Source: CAZBEL01 sp964628055 (GTDB lineage Bacteria; Fidelibacterota; Marinisomatia; Marinisomatales; TCS56). From it: a DNA stretch of 24,983 nucleotides. This document shows positions 1 to 7,025 of the stretch, one piece after another. The notes beneath the pieces were generated by a model. That model was not told where the DNA came from, searched no databases, and saw only the letters and a program-made list of their open reading frames with translations. Both the position numbers and the translations under genes were made by a program. Each line of letters begins with the position of its first letter. Positions within the stretch are counted from its first letter, which is position 1. The DNA lies in the NCBI GenBank assembly GCA_964628055.1, contig CAZVNL010000034.1:1-24983 (forward strand), written 5' to 3'.

Positions 1-81
1 AACCTTTCCGTTAGAATGTTGTTCCTTTACTTTCCATTGCTAATCTTAGCGATATTTTACCTAACGCCGATTTCAATTTAA
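1..81 (+). CDS. Possible C-terminus of a membrane protein (partial)
   Basis: Frame 1 is open from the window edge to a TAA at 79-81 and encodes 26 residues that are strongly hydrophobic, including the run MLFLYFPLLILAIFYLT. This would suit the last transmembrane helix of a polysaccharide polymerase, flippase or other membrane protein upstream of the sulfotransferase genes. The piece is too short to name a family, and a chance open frame cannot be excluded. Confidence 0.35.
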   Translation, partial: NLSVRMLFLYFPLLILAIFYLTPISI

Positions 82-134
82 ATTTCCCCAATCATAGTAA
101 AACAGATTATTCTCCAGTGAGGAACGTCAATCTT

Positions 135-172
135 AATAAAGGGTTTCTTTCTGATTAATAAAATCCTTTATT
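135..172 (+). terminator. Weak AT-rich hairpin with T tail
   Basis: AATAAAGG at 135-142 is the exact inverse complement of CCTTTATT at 165-172, and three more T residues follow. The loop is 22 bases and the stem AT-rich, so it would be weak. Its place between the possible upstream gene end (81) and the next start (197) suits a terminator, but in DNA this AT-rich such a match can occur by chance. Confidence 0.22.
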
Positions 173-196
173 TTTCCTAAGGAAGATTCCAAAAGA

Positions 197-1057
197 ATGA
201 GCTCAATGCCTACCATTATTTTTTTACACATCCCAAAAGCAGGAGGTACTACCCTTAGGGATATTATCAGTCGTCAGTATCCTAAAAAATCAGTATTAAC
301 CATTTCTCATTTTAAAGACTCTCTAAATACAATTGATAAACTTTCCATTCATCAGCAAAAAACATTGAAAATAATACAAGGACATCTATTGTTTGGGATA
401 CATAAAAGGCTTGCAAATCCTGTGACCTATATATCAATGGTTCGAAACCCGGTGGACCATATTTTATCGGGGTACTACTATTTATTAAGGAGTCCTACCC
501 ATCCTTTATATAAACATGTAAAAAAAGCAAATATGTCCTTTGAAGAGTACCTTACAAGTGGTATTAACCACATGACCAACAACCCTCAAGTTCGTACGAT
601 TACCGGTGTGGGCGTCCTTGATCCAAAAGAGATTGACTTTGGGCGTTGCCCAAATGTTCTATTAGAACAGGCGATTAATAATATTAAAAAACATTTTATC
701 GCCATCGGCGTTACCGAAAGGTTTAACGAATCTATACTCGTATTTAAAAAGTTACTCGATTGGTCAACACCCTATTATTCAAAAGCAAATGTGACGAGTA
801 AACGGCCAAGAACTAACCAATTAACTAACGAAATTATTGGGTTGATTAATGAATATAACAATCTCGACTTACAACTATATAAGTTTGTTAATAAACAGTT
901 AGACCATCAAATAAAGGTACTCTTCGAAGGTTTTGGAAAACAATTATATAATTTTAACGTCGTGAACAATATCATTGGTAAGGTTATGATTTACCCGAGA
1001 TTAAAGAGGTTATTTCAGCGGAAAGTAAAACTAATTTTACCCAATTGGTTTGTATGA
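197..1057 (+). CDS. Sulfotransferase, Sulfotransfer_2-like family
   Basis: The protein probably transfers sulfate from PAPS to a carbohydrate hydroxyl. HIPKAGGTTL at residues 11-20 is the 5'-phosphosulfate-binding loop of the heparan-sulfate 2-O/Sulfotransfer_2 group. RNPVDHILSGYYY from R83, with S91, is the matching 3'-phosphate-binding motif, and QGHLLFG at 61-67 is also usual in this group. At 286 residues the length is normal. The first ATG (197) has AAGGA at 179-183; a second ATG at 206 gives MPTIIFLHIPKAGG and is equally plausible. The next gene starts about 10 bases downstream, so the two are probably co-transcribed. Codons are AT-rich, unlike the genes beyond 3042. The acceptor is unknown; a capsule, exopolysaccharide or LPS sugar is the likeliest guess from context. 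Confidence 0.85.
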   Translation: MSSMPTIIFLHIPKAGGTTLRDIISRQYPKKSVLTISHFKDSLNTIDKLSIHQQKTLKIIQGHLLFGIHKRLANPVTYISMVRNPVDHILSGYYYLLRSPTHPLYKHVKKANMSFEEYLTSGINHMTNNPQVRTITGVGVLDPKEIDFGRCPNVLLEQAINNIKKHFIAIGVTERFNESILVFKKLLDWSTPYYSKANVTSKRPRTNQLTNEIIGLINEYNNLDLQLYKFVNKQLDHQIKVLFEGFGKQLYNFNVVNNIIGKVMIYPRLKRLFQRKVKLILPNWFV

Positions 1058-1067
1058 AGACAGAAAA

Positions 1068-1826
1068 ATGAAAATTAAATTACTAGTCCTATTCGTTCAA
1101 TACGGTGAAGATAAATACAAAGGGTCCTTTAAAAAATTACTGGGATATTTAGAGCAAATCAGGTATTGTGAGACAACGTATTATATTCTGGATAATAAAC
1201 AAGAGAACGCATCATTAGACCAAATAGAAAAAAACGTATATTATTGTGGTGGCGACAATAACCTCAGGGAATTTTCTGGTTGGCAAAAAGGGTTGGAAAT
1301 GATTCACCAATTAGGTATTCAATACCATTTAATCCTATTTTGCAACAGCTCTTTTTTAGTCAATGGTCGAAGTTATTTGGAAAATTACGCTCGAATTTCG
1401 CTTTTATCGAGATCGTTATTATTAAACCGAGTCATCGGTCGGATAGATTCGCACCGGGAGCCAATATCCGTATTGGGTTATGACGTAAGTAGATGGATCT
1501 GTACAAATTGCTTTTTTATGCCTAAAAAAGTAATACAAACCATAAATAATATTATTACTATCGATAAAAACGCCCTAGGGCAATTTGTTTACAAATCATA
1601 CAACCCCGCTGTTTTCAAGCCAGGCGCACCTCTAAGCAATAGATATAAGGAATTAATAATCCAATGGTTAACGGAGAAATGGCACTCCCATTATGATATA
1701 ACACCTGAAACATGGGAATTAACTAAAGCGAAAATTATGGCGATCCTCAATGAAGCCTTATTATCAGCAAGAATAAAAGAGGCTGGATTTAAAATAAAAC
1801 GTTACGGATTAAAAAAGTATTATTAA
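1068..1826 (+). CDS. GT-A-like protein, possible glycosyltransferase
   Basis: I do not recognise a named family with certainty. The N-terminal half resembles a GT-A or rhamnan-synthesis-F-like fold: a first beta strand (MKIKLLVLFVQYG), then YYILDNKQ, then GGDNNLREFSGWQKGLEM, which recalls the 'N..GRD..GW..GL' pattern of such enzymes, then LILFCNSSF where a nucleotide-binding acidic motif is expected. ICTNCFFMPKK recalls the later 'S..F.f' strand. A clear DXD is missing. The ATG at 1068 is preferred over 1050, because 1050 overlaps the preceding gene and adds only MYEDRK. The position between two sulfotransferases suggests a role in the same glycan. The TAA stop spans the edge of an insertion-sequence remnant, so the natural C-terminus may be missing. 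Confidence 0.5.
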   Translation: MKIKLLVLFVQYGEDKYKGSFKKLLGYLEQIRYCETTYYILDNKQENASLDQIEKNVYYCGGDNNLREFSGWQKGLEMIHQLGIQYHLILFCNSSFLVNGRSYLENYARISLLSRSLLLNRVIGRIDSHREPISVLGYDVSRWICTNCFFMPKKVIQTINNIITIDKNALGQFVYKSYNPAVFKPGAPLSNRYKELIIQWLTEKWHSHYDITPETWELTKAKIMAILNEALLSARIKEAGFKIKRYGLKKYY

Positions 1827-1842
1827 CCCGTTGTGCAAATTA
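1824..1842 (+). repeat. IS terminal repeat, left copy (19 bases)
   Basis: TAACCCGTTGTGCAAATTA at 1824-1842 recurs exactly at 24929-24947. Sequences diverge directly after the match in both places, as expected for the two ends of one IS type rather than for a longer duplicated segment. The outermost IS base is probably A1826 (ACCCG...). Interior IS sequence lies to the right here. Confidence 0.65.
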
Positions 1843-1912
1843 GTTTGATCAAAAAAGAGCTCGTGCATTAGCTCATTATTGTTAATTTAATGGTGATAAA
1901 TCCTTTAATAAT

Positions 1913-1918
1913 AAGGAG
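1913..1918 (+). promoter_or_regulatory. Ribosome binding site of transposase stub
   Basis: AAGGAG lies seven bases before the ATG at 1926 and fixes that start against the upstream ATG at 1890. It is the strongest ribosome site in the AT-rich block and may also drive the following sulfotransferase by coupling. Confidence 0.55.
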
Positions 1919-1925
1919 AAAACCA

Positions 1926-2093
1926 ATGCACAATCTCAGACAGAATTTCGATACAGCCTTACCAATTGTCCAAGAACTAATAGAGAATGATATAAATAAA
2001 GCTGGAAATGTCCCGAGAGCAGGCCCAAAACCCAAATTTTCCGATGTTGAAGTCATCCCATTGAGAATCCACCACCTCACAATTAGAAAATAA
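1926..2093 (+). pseudogene. Truncated IS982-like transposase N-terminus
   Basis: The 55 codons from MHNLRQNF to the TAA at 2091-2093 include AGPKPKFSDVEVIPL, which closely resembles the conserved 'KPKFSDVEVIALSLTAE' stretch near the N-terminus of IS982-family transposases. After this point the frame (RIHHLTIRK) no longer looks like a transposase. No DDE catalytic residues remain, so the stub cannot transpose. Its stop codon directly abuts the GTG start of the next gene. Confidence 0.6.
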
Positions 2094-3041
2094 GTGCACT
2101 CTTCTTACACCCAACCAATTCTTGTTACTGGTTCCCACCGCTCCGGGACCACCTGGGTGGGAAAAACCATTAGTTTAACGCCAAGTATTCAGTATATACC
2201 TGATACATTCGCCCCAAATGGATCACTACGCAAAGAGCACTTATTTTCTATCTGGTTCAAATATTTATGGGGAACTCAAGATAAAAAGTACTTCTGGAGA
2301 TTGTCCAAACTATTTAATTACCGGTATACGCTCTCCGAAGCACTACATTTTAAGGGTGAAGATGGAAAATTCGATTATAAAAACGCCCCTGCCAGATTAC
2401 GCTTTTATATTGAAGCAAATACTAATAAATATTTTCGGCAGCAACATCTACGGCCATTGTTGAAAGACCCAATTGCAATCTTTTCTGCCGACTGGATCTT
2501 TAGCAATTTCAATACACAAAATATTATTCTCATCAGACACCCTGCTGCCTTCGTCGGGAGTCTAAAAAGAATGAACTGGCGTTTCGACTTCAACAATTTC
2601 TTACAACAACCGAAACTTATCAAAACGCACCTCGCCCAATATAAAGAAAATATGCTTACTCCCAATAAAGACATAATCGAAGAAGGCTCCCTACTCTGGT
2701 GTTGTATACACAAGGTGATTATTTATTATCAACGCCATTACCCGCATTGGATTTACAAACGACATGAGGACATATCAACAAATCCGATAACCGAATTCAG
2801 AGTGCTTTATGACCTGTTAGGAATCGAGTTTACCCATAGAATAGAAAAAAAAATACTACAGATGACCTCCTTCACAAATCCCCCTGACGTTATCAAAAAC
2901 GGTCGGGTCCACCAGTTAAAACGCAACAGTCGGGCTAATATAAAAACCTGGAAACAACGATTAACGCCAGAGGAAATTAAAAAAATAAGGTCCCTCACGG
3001 AACCCATAGCTTGTTACTTCTATTCAGATGAAGATTGGTAA
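2094..3041 (+). CDS. Sulfotransferase, Sulfotransfer_1/3-like
   Basis: This is a PAPS-dependent sulfotransferase of a different branch from the gene at 197. ILVTGSHRSGTTWVGK (residues 9-24) is the 5'-phosphosulfate loop, and IILIRHPAAFVGSLKRMNW with R148 and S156 is the 3'-phosphate motif. The length of 315 residues is normal, and the binding loop lies as close to the N-terminus as is usual, so the protein seems complete. The start is GTG at 2094, immediately after the TAA of the transposase stub, and no good ribosome site precedes it. Expression may depend on ribosomes finishing the stub. The acceptor is unknown; a surface saccharide is likely. The stop codon at 3039-3041 touches the stop of the opposing gene. 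Confidence 0.82.
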   Translation: MHSSYTQPILVTGSHRSGTTWVGKTISLTPSIQYIPDTFAPNGSLRKEHLFSIWFKYLWGTQDKKYFWRLSKLFNYRYTLSEALHFKGEDGKFDYKNAPARLRFYIEANTNKYFRQQHLRPLLKDPIAIFSADWIFSNFNTQNIILIRHPAAFVGSLKRMNWRFDFNNFLQQPKLIKTHLAQYKENMLTPNKDIIEEGSLLWCCIHKVIIYYQRHYPHWIYKRHEDISTNPITEFRVLYDLLGIEFTHRIEKKILQMTSFTNPPDVIKNGRVHQLKRNSRANIKTWKQRLTPEEIKKIRSLTEPIACYFYSDEDW

Positions 3042-3872
3042 TTACCGATAGCGATAATACCTAACAAGCGATATAATTGCTAAAATTGGTAGAAAACACA
3101 CTATGGTAACCCATTGAATGGGTGACGCAAACCGTCTGATAAGTTTCAAGTGAGCTTTGAGTTTTCGCTTCAATTTATCTTTTGAAAAAGCTCCGCCAAT
3201 GGAAGCTGATACCCTATGCCACACCTTAGCCTGGGGAACGTAAACAATCGTCTTCCCCTTTGCGATCAACCGCAAAGACAAATCAACATCTTCTCCATAC
3301 ATGGCATACGTCTCGTCAAAACCACCCAGGGTAGTAAACAGTTCCGTACGAATGCAAAAACAGCACCCTGTTGCATAATCTGTTTCTCTTGAAACGGAAT
3401 AGTCGGATTCATCTGACTCTCTGATGCCTATATGGGCAATCATTCCCAACCATAGATTCACTCTCCCTCCTGCGTACCAGATTCGCTCCGGATCGTCAGC
3501 ATAGTAGATTTTTGGAACTGTGGTGCCCGCCTGGGGATCGTCTTCCAAAGGACCAATTAAGTGCTCAATAAAATGTGGCTCCACCGTTGTATCGTTATTT
3601 AAGAATATTACGTACTTTGAATCGTGATGTTTAATCTGCTGGAACCCGGCATTATTACCCCCGGCAAAACCGAGATTTTCAGACAGTGCTAACAAATCCA
3701 CCTGAGGATAATTTTGTTTAATATATTCAACCGAACCATCTGTGGATCCATTATCTACTACTAAAAGCTTGAAATCGGGATAAGTAACATCCTTAAACGA
3801 ACTTAGGCAATCCCGCGTTAACTCCTTGCCATTCCAATTCAAAATACAAACACTAACACGAGGGAACGTCAT
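3042..3872 (-). CDS. GT2 glycosyltransferase, rhamnosyltransferase-like
   Basis: Family 2 glycosyltransferase of the WbbL/rhamnosyltransferase type, which adds a sugar from a nucleotide donor to a growing surface polysaccharide. The N-terminus has VSVCILNWNG, then VVDNGSTDGS (residues 39-47), the ENLGFAGGNNAGF loop (65-77) and the metal-binding NND at 92-94. YGEDVDLSLRL in the middle is the usual acceptor-side acidic motif. A hydrophobic stretch near residues 250-270, followed by RYYRYR, may anchor it to the inner membrane. Its ATG overlaps the stop of the upstream gene by four bases (ATGA), so it is translationally coupled and last in the cluster. The exact sugar cannot be told from sequence. 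Confidence 0.85.
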   Translation of the reverse strand: MTFPRVSVCILNWNGKELTRDCLSSFKDVTYPDFKLLVVDNGSTDGSVEYIKQNYPQVDLLALSENLGFAGGNNAGFQQIKHHDSKYVIFLNNDTTVEPHFIEHLIGPLEDDPQAGTTVPKIYYADDPERIWYAGGRVNLWLGMIAHIGIRESDESDYSVSRETDYATGCCFCIRTELFTTLGGFDETYAMYGEDVDLSLRLIAKGKTIVYVPQAKVWHRVSASIGGAFSKDKLKRKLKAHLKLIRRFASPIQWVTIVCFLPILAIISLVRYYRYR

Positions 3873-4990
3873 TGTTCCACGACCTCCTCGATTGAAGATA
3901 CCATCGCATCCCAGGAAAAACGTTTCTTATACTGCTTGATTGCTTCCTGAAATGACGCTCCTCGCTCTTCAGAATAAAACTGTAGAATGGCATCCCGGAA
4001 ACCCTCTACCGTAGGTCTTACAACGTATCCTACTTCTCCGTGGGGAACGATCTCGGGTAATCCACCTACATCGCTCACAATCACCGGGCAGTTAAAATGA
4101 TAGGCAATGGGGACAATCCCACTCTGGGTTGCACTTTTATAAGGTAACACGACAACATCTGCTGCTGAAAAGTAGACCTTCACCTCATCATCAGGTATAA
4201 ATCGCATCTGCAAATCACAAACGTCCGCGACATCCAGGGACGAAACCAAAGACGTATAAACACCTGAATCCTCATAGCACTCACCAGCGACAATGACAGT
4301 AAAATCTTTTAACCGGCTCTTGAGTTCCGCCGCAGCTTTGATCAGGATATCTAGTCCCTTGTAGGCCCTAATTAAACCAAAAAATAAAATCGTCTTCTCA
4401 TTTTTTATCCCTAACTGTTCCCTTGCCACCTCCTTTTTCAAGGGGGGGCCAAACAAATTGTACACAGGATGGGGTGTATATCCATAAGAAGCCCGTGGAT
4501 AAAGCTTAAGGAGGTCTTCTTCCACCGACCGGGACATAACGATAAAATGATCCACTACGTTGAAAAAATAACGGGTTAATTGCAGATCGAGGGGACGTTT
4601 TTCATGGGGTATGACATTGTCACAAATCACCAGCACTTGGGGTGCGATCCTCCTTTTAACGTAACGTACAACCCGACCAAAAGCAGGGGCAAAAAAGGGT
4701 AACCAATATTTAAAAATGATCACATCCGGATTGAAGTCCGCGATGGTCTGCCCGGTTCTACGCCACGATAGAGGATTAATGGAGCTTAGTAATGTATTAT
4801 TAGGAAACGGCAGCAGACTAGACTCTTCTTCATATTGTGTTTTCCCAGGAAATAGCCACTGGGGATACTGGGTCGTAAAATTAATTGCCAATACCTCATG
4901 ATTCTCGGCAAGTGTTTTCGCCAGTGTCACATTAAAATGAGCAATCCCCCCGCGAAAAGGGGGGAAAGTCCCCACCAGCGTAAATCTCAT
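3869..4990 (-). CDS. GT4 (group 1) glycosyltransferase
   Basis: A retaining GT-B glycosyltransferase. The first domain begins MRFTLVGTFPPFRGGIAHFN, the glycine-rich acceptor-domain loop of GT4 enzymes. The donor domain has ILFFGLIRAYKGLDILI (near residues 201-217) and PVIVSDVGGLPEIV near the C-terminal third. Instead of the common E-x7-E pair it has SATQSGIVPIAYHFNCP, a variant known in many GT4 subgroups. The length of 373 residues is usual. The start overlaps the stop of the GT9 gene by one base (TAATG), and the stop overlaps the start of the GT2 gene by four, so the three are co-translated. The product is probably cytoplasmic and builds LPS or capsule. Confidence 0.86.
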   Translation of the reverse strand: MRFTLVGTFPPFRGGIAHFNVTLAKTLAENHEVLAINFTTQYPQWLFPGKTQYEEESSLLPFPNNTLLSSINPLSWRRTGQTIADFNPDVIIFKYWLPFFAPAFGRVVRYVKRRIAPQVLVICDNVIPHEKRPLDLQLTRYFFNVVDHFIVMSRSVEEDLLKLYPRASYGYTPHPVYNLFGPPLKKEVAREQLGIKNEKTILFFGLIRAYKGLDILIKAAAELKSRLKDFTVIVAGECYEDSGVYTSLVSSLDVADVCDLQMRFIPDDEVKVYFSAADVVVLPYKSATQSGIVPIAYHFNCPVIVSDVGGLPEIVPHGEVGYVVRPTVEGFRDAILQFYSEERGASFQEAIKQYKKRFSWDAMVSSIEEVVEQ

Positions 4991-6057
4991 TAGTTAAGGA
5001 GGGTTACCACGGCGTCACGAACCCGTTCGGGGGGTAAATCCCACATACAACTCCGCTCATACCTGCAGGTGGGGTGATAGTAACATTCACACGGTTTGTC
5101 GGGAGCCAAGATTTCAGCCGCGGTGAAAAAATGAAACTCACTGGGATTGAAAATATTATTCAATAACACCACCGGGATTTTTAAACCGATGGCGAAATGT
5201 AATGCCATGGTCACAGTAGTTACCATTACCGTACACTGTTTGACCAGACCCATGAATTCGCGGATGGAAAAAACACCTAAATAGTGCGCTCCGGTCTTCT
5301 GAGATAAACGCCGATTCTTGTCATCCTCTTCCGGGCCTCCCAAGAGCAAAACCTGGTACCCCCGGCCTTTTAATTGACCCACGAGTTTCTCCCAGTAAAC
5401 TTCCGGCCACAAACGGGAGGTCCAACGTCCCCCGCAACCAGTATTAAGCCCCACAACTGTCCCGCCCGGTTTAAAACGATCGATTACTGGATTCGGTTTC
5501 GGGGAGGGTAAAAGGTATTCCTCACCATTGTATTCCCACCCACAAATCTGAAATATTTCATCCAAATAATGTCGGCGATTCTCCTGACTAATGCGATCTG
5601 ATATGCCTGTTAGGAATTTATATTCAGACAGGGAATTCAAAGGGGCTGGCATTCCATCCTGAAGTCCAAAACCGTAACGTTGTTTGACGGATAAGTCTTC
5701 TATAAGGGCACAGGCTTCCGGGTCTTTGTCCAAGTTAATTCCTACTTCGAAATCCAACGCCCGCAACCAGAGCAGAGAAGCTAAGTTAAAGGAAAGTTTG
5801 TGATCCACGATCTCGGGCAGGACTTCTGGATATTGGGTAAGCCAAAATATTCGGCCCTGGGGATAATCCCTGCGAAGTCGTGTAAGAATGGGGGTCGTAC
5901 GAATTACATCCCCCTGGGCTCCCAATTTGATCACCAGTAAATTGAAATCCGTAAGGTCTTTGGCCAGACACGACGAAGAGCATTCCACGCCCTGTTCCTT
6001 ATGCGGTTTACAGGGAACAGCTCCCTGAAAATGCCGGCAACGATACTGTAAATCCAT
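4990..6057 (-). CDS. GT9 heptosyltransferase-like protein, cysteine-rich
   Basis: Resembles ADP-heptose:LPS heptosyltransferases. LLVIKLGAQGDVIRTTPIL (near 41-59) is the N-terminal GT9 motif, GLNTGCGGRWTSRLWP the inter-domain region, and VMVTTVTMALHFAIGLKIPVV the donor-site region. An N-terminal extension carries C7, C16, C26 and C30 with H9 and H19 between, and the C-terminus has a second cluster (CECYYHPTCRYERSC). Cys-rich versions of GT9 occur in other phyla, and a structural zinc or iron-sulfur site is a possible reason, but this is inference. It is followed by the GT4 gene with a one-base overlap and preceded 27 bases upstream by the polyprenyl-phosphate GT2. Likely role: transfer of a heptose or similar sugar to core oligosaccharide. 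Confidence 0.82.
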   Translation of the reverse strand: MDLQYRCRHFQGAVPCKPHKEQGVECSSSCLAKDLTDFNLLVIKLGAQGDVIRTTPILTRLRRDYPQGRIFWLTQYPEVLPEIVDHKLSFNLASLLWLRALDFEVGINLDKDPEACALIEDLSVKQRYGFGLQDGMPAPLNSLSEYKFLTGISDRISQENRRHYLDEIFQICGWEYNGEEYLLPSPKPNPVIDRFKPGGTVVGLNTGCGGRWTSRLWPEVYWEKLVGQLKGRGYQVLLLGGPEEDDKNRRLSQKTGAHYLGVFSIREFMGLVKQCTVMVTTVTMALHFAIGLKIPVVLLNNIFNPSEFHFFTAAEILAPDKPCECYYHPTCRYERSCMWDLPPERVRDAVVTLLN

Positions 6058-6084
6058 CCTATTAAAAGTGAAAACCGGAATTCC

Positions 6085-7023
6085 TTAAACGACTTTTTCT
6101 GGAATGATTCTTTTTACCCGCCTTTCTTGGTCTTGCTGAATGCGGGCAATCATTTCGGCAATCAGTCCTAGTGAAAAACTCCACATCCCTAAAATAATTA
6201 CCAGAGCCCCAAACAGGAGCATGGCAAAATGTTTCTGGAACGGCTCCCCATACCCATATTTGAGAACGACGACATAACTTTCTACCAAAACCCCTAAAAA
6301 GAAACTGAATAATCCCAACAAACCAAAAAGATGAAGGGGTGATTGCGTATAACGGTTTAAGAACATAATTGTCAGTAGGTCAAAGAAGCCGTGAAACAAG
6401 CGTGAGCCACCATATTTTGTACGACCATATTTTCGCGGGCGGTGATTCACCACAATCTCTGTAATACGAAATCGCTTGTCCCCGGCTAAAGCAGGAATGT
6501 ATCGGTGCCGGCCTCCATATAATTCTATCGAACGAACCACCGACTGGCGGTAGGCCTTCAACCCACAGTTGAAGTCATGAATGCGAACGCCGGTCATTGT
6601 CCGCACCACAAAATTGAATAATTTCGAAGGCCACCGTTTGCTGACGGGATCCAAACGTTTCTTCTTCCAACCAGAAACCAGGTCGAATCCTTCCTCTAAT
6701 TTCGACAGTAGGTGGGGAATTTCATGGGGATCATCCTGAAGGTCGGCATCCAGGGTGATGATCACGTCACCCTGAGCGTATTTAAACCCTTCTGATAGGG
6801 CCGCCGCCTTCCCATAATTCCGGTAGAATTGAACCAACTTGACCGCTGCATTTTGCTGAGCCAATTCAAGACAAATTTCCCCCGATCCATCCCACGAACC
6901 ATCATCCACGAAAACGATCTCGTAATCAGCATAAGGCGCTAACACCGACTGCAACTCCGGGAACAATTCAGGGATGGATTCAGCCTCGTTAAATACGGGG
7001 ATTACAACGGAAAGGGACGGCAT
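6085..7023 (-). CDS. GT2 polyprenyl-phosphate sugar transferase (DPM/ArnC-like)
   Basis: Member of the dolichol-phosphate mannosyltransferase/ArnC/GtrB branch of GT2, which loads a sugar from a nucleotide onto undecaprenyl phosphate at the inner membrane. VVIPVFNEAESIPEL, then FVDDGSWDGS (38-47), QFYRNYGKAAAL (65-76) and the metal-binding LDADLQDDP (91-99) are all typical. Two transmembrane helices follow, near residues 233-253 and 268-292, as in GtrB-like proteins, with a basic cytoplasmic tail. The length of 312 residues is normal. The start lies two bases after the stop of the upstream lipoprotein gene. It probably activates a sugar for periplasmic modification of a glycan or lipid A; the sugar is unknown. 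Confidence 0.86.
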   Translation of the reverse strand: MPSLSVVIPVFNEAESIPELFPELQSVLAPYADYEIVFVDDGSWDGSGEICLELAQQNAAVKLVQFYRNYGKAAALSEGFKYAQGDVIITLDADLQDDPHEIPHLLSKLEEGFDLVSGWKKKRLDPVSKRWPSKLFNFVVRTMTGVRIHDFNCGLKAYRQSVVRSIELYGGRHRYIPALAGDKRFRITEIVVNHRPRKYGRTKYGGSRLFHGFFDLLTIMFLNRYTQSPLHLFGLLGLFSFFLGVLVESYVVVLKYGYGEPFQKHFAMLLFGALVIILGMWSFSLGLIAEMIARIQQDQERRVKRIIPEKVV

Positions 7024-7025
7024 GG

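Larger units (their letters stand above)
1826..2093 (+). mobile_element. IS982-like insertion sequence, 5' remnant
   Basis: The segment starts with the terminal repeat, followed by about 80 bases of leader, an AAGGAG ribosome site and the first ~50 codons of a transposase. The catalytic DDE region and the opposite terminal repeat (which would read TAATTTGCACAACGGGT on the plus strand) are absent downstream, so only the 5' end remains. The exact right edge is uncertain and probably lies around 2065-2090, where similarity to transposases stops and the sulfotransferase gene begins. The family call rests on remembered IS982 N-termini and needs a database check. Confidence 0.55.
1..3041. other. 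AT-rich accessory block with sulfotransferases
   Basis: This stretch is visibly richer in A+T than the rest of the window: positions 841-900 have 14 G or C of 60, while 18241-18300 have 30 of 60. All its genes read on the plus strand, whereas every gene from 3042 to 24643 reads on the minus strand. It contains sulfotransferases and an insertion-sequence remnant, which are typical of exchangeable surface-glycan loci. Horizontal acquisition is an inference from composition, strand and IS content. The right boundary is taken at the convergent stop codons at 3039-3044; the left boundary lies outside the window. Confidence 0.6.

Noticed and set aside
1826..2093. Intact insertion sequence
   Set aside because: Only the first ~55 codons of the transposase remain, and no inverted copy of the terminal repeat occurs to the right before the sulfotransferase.
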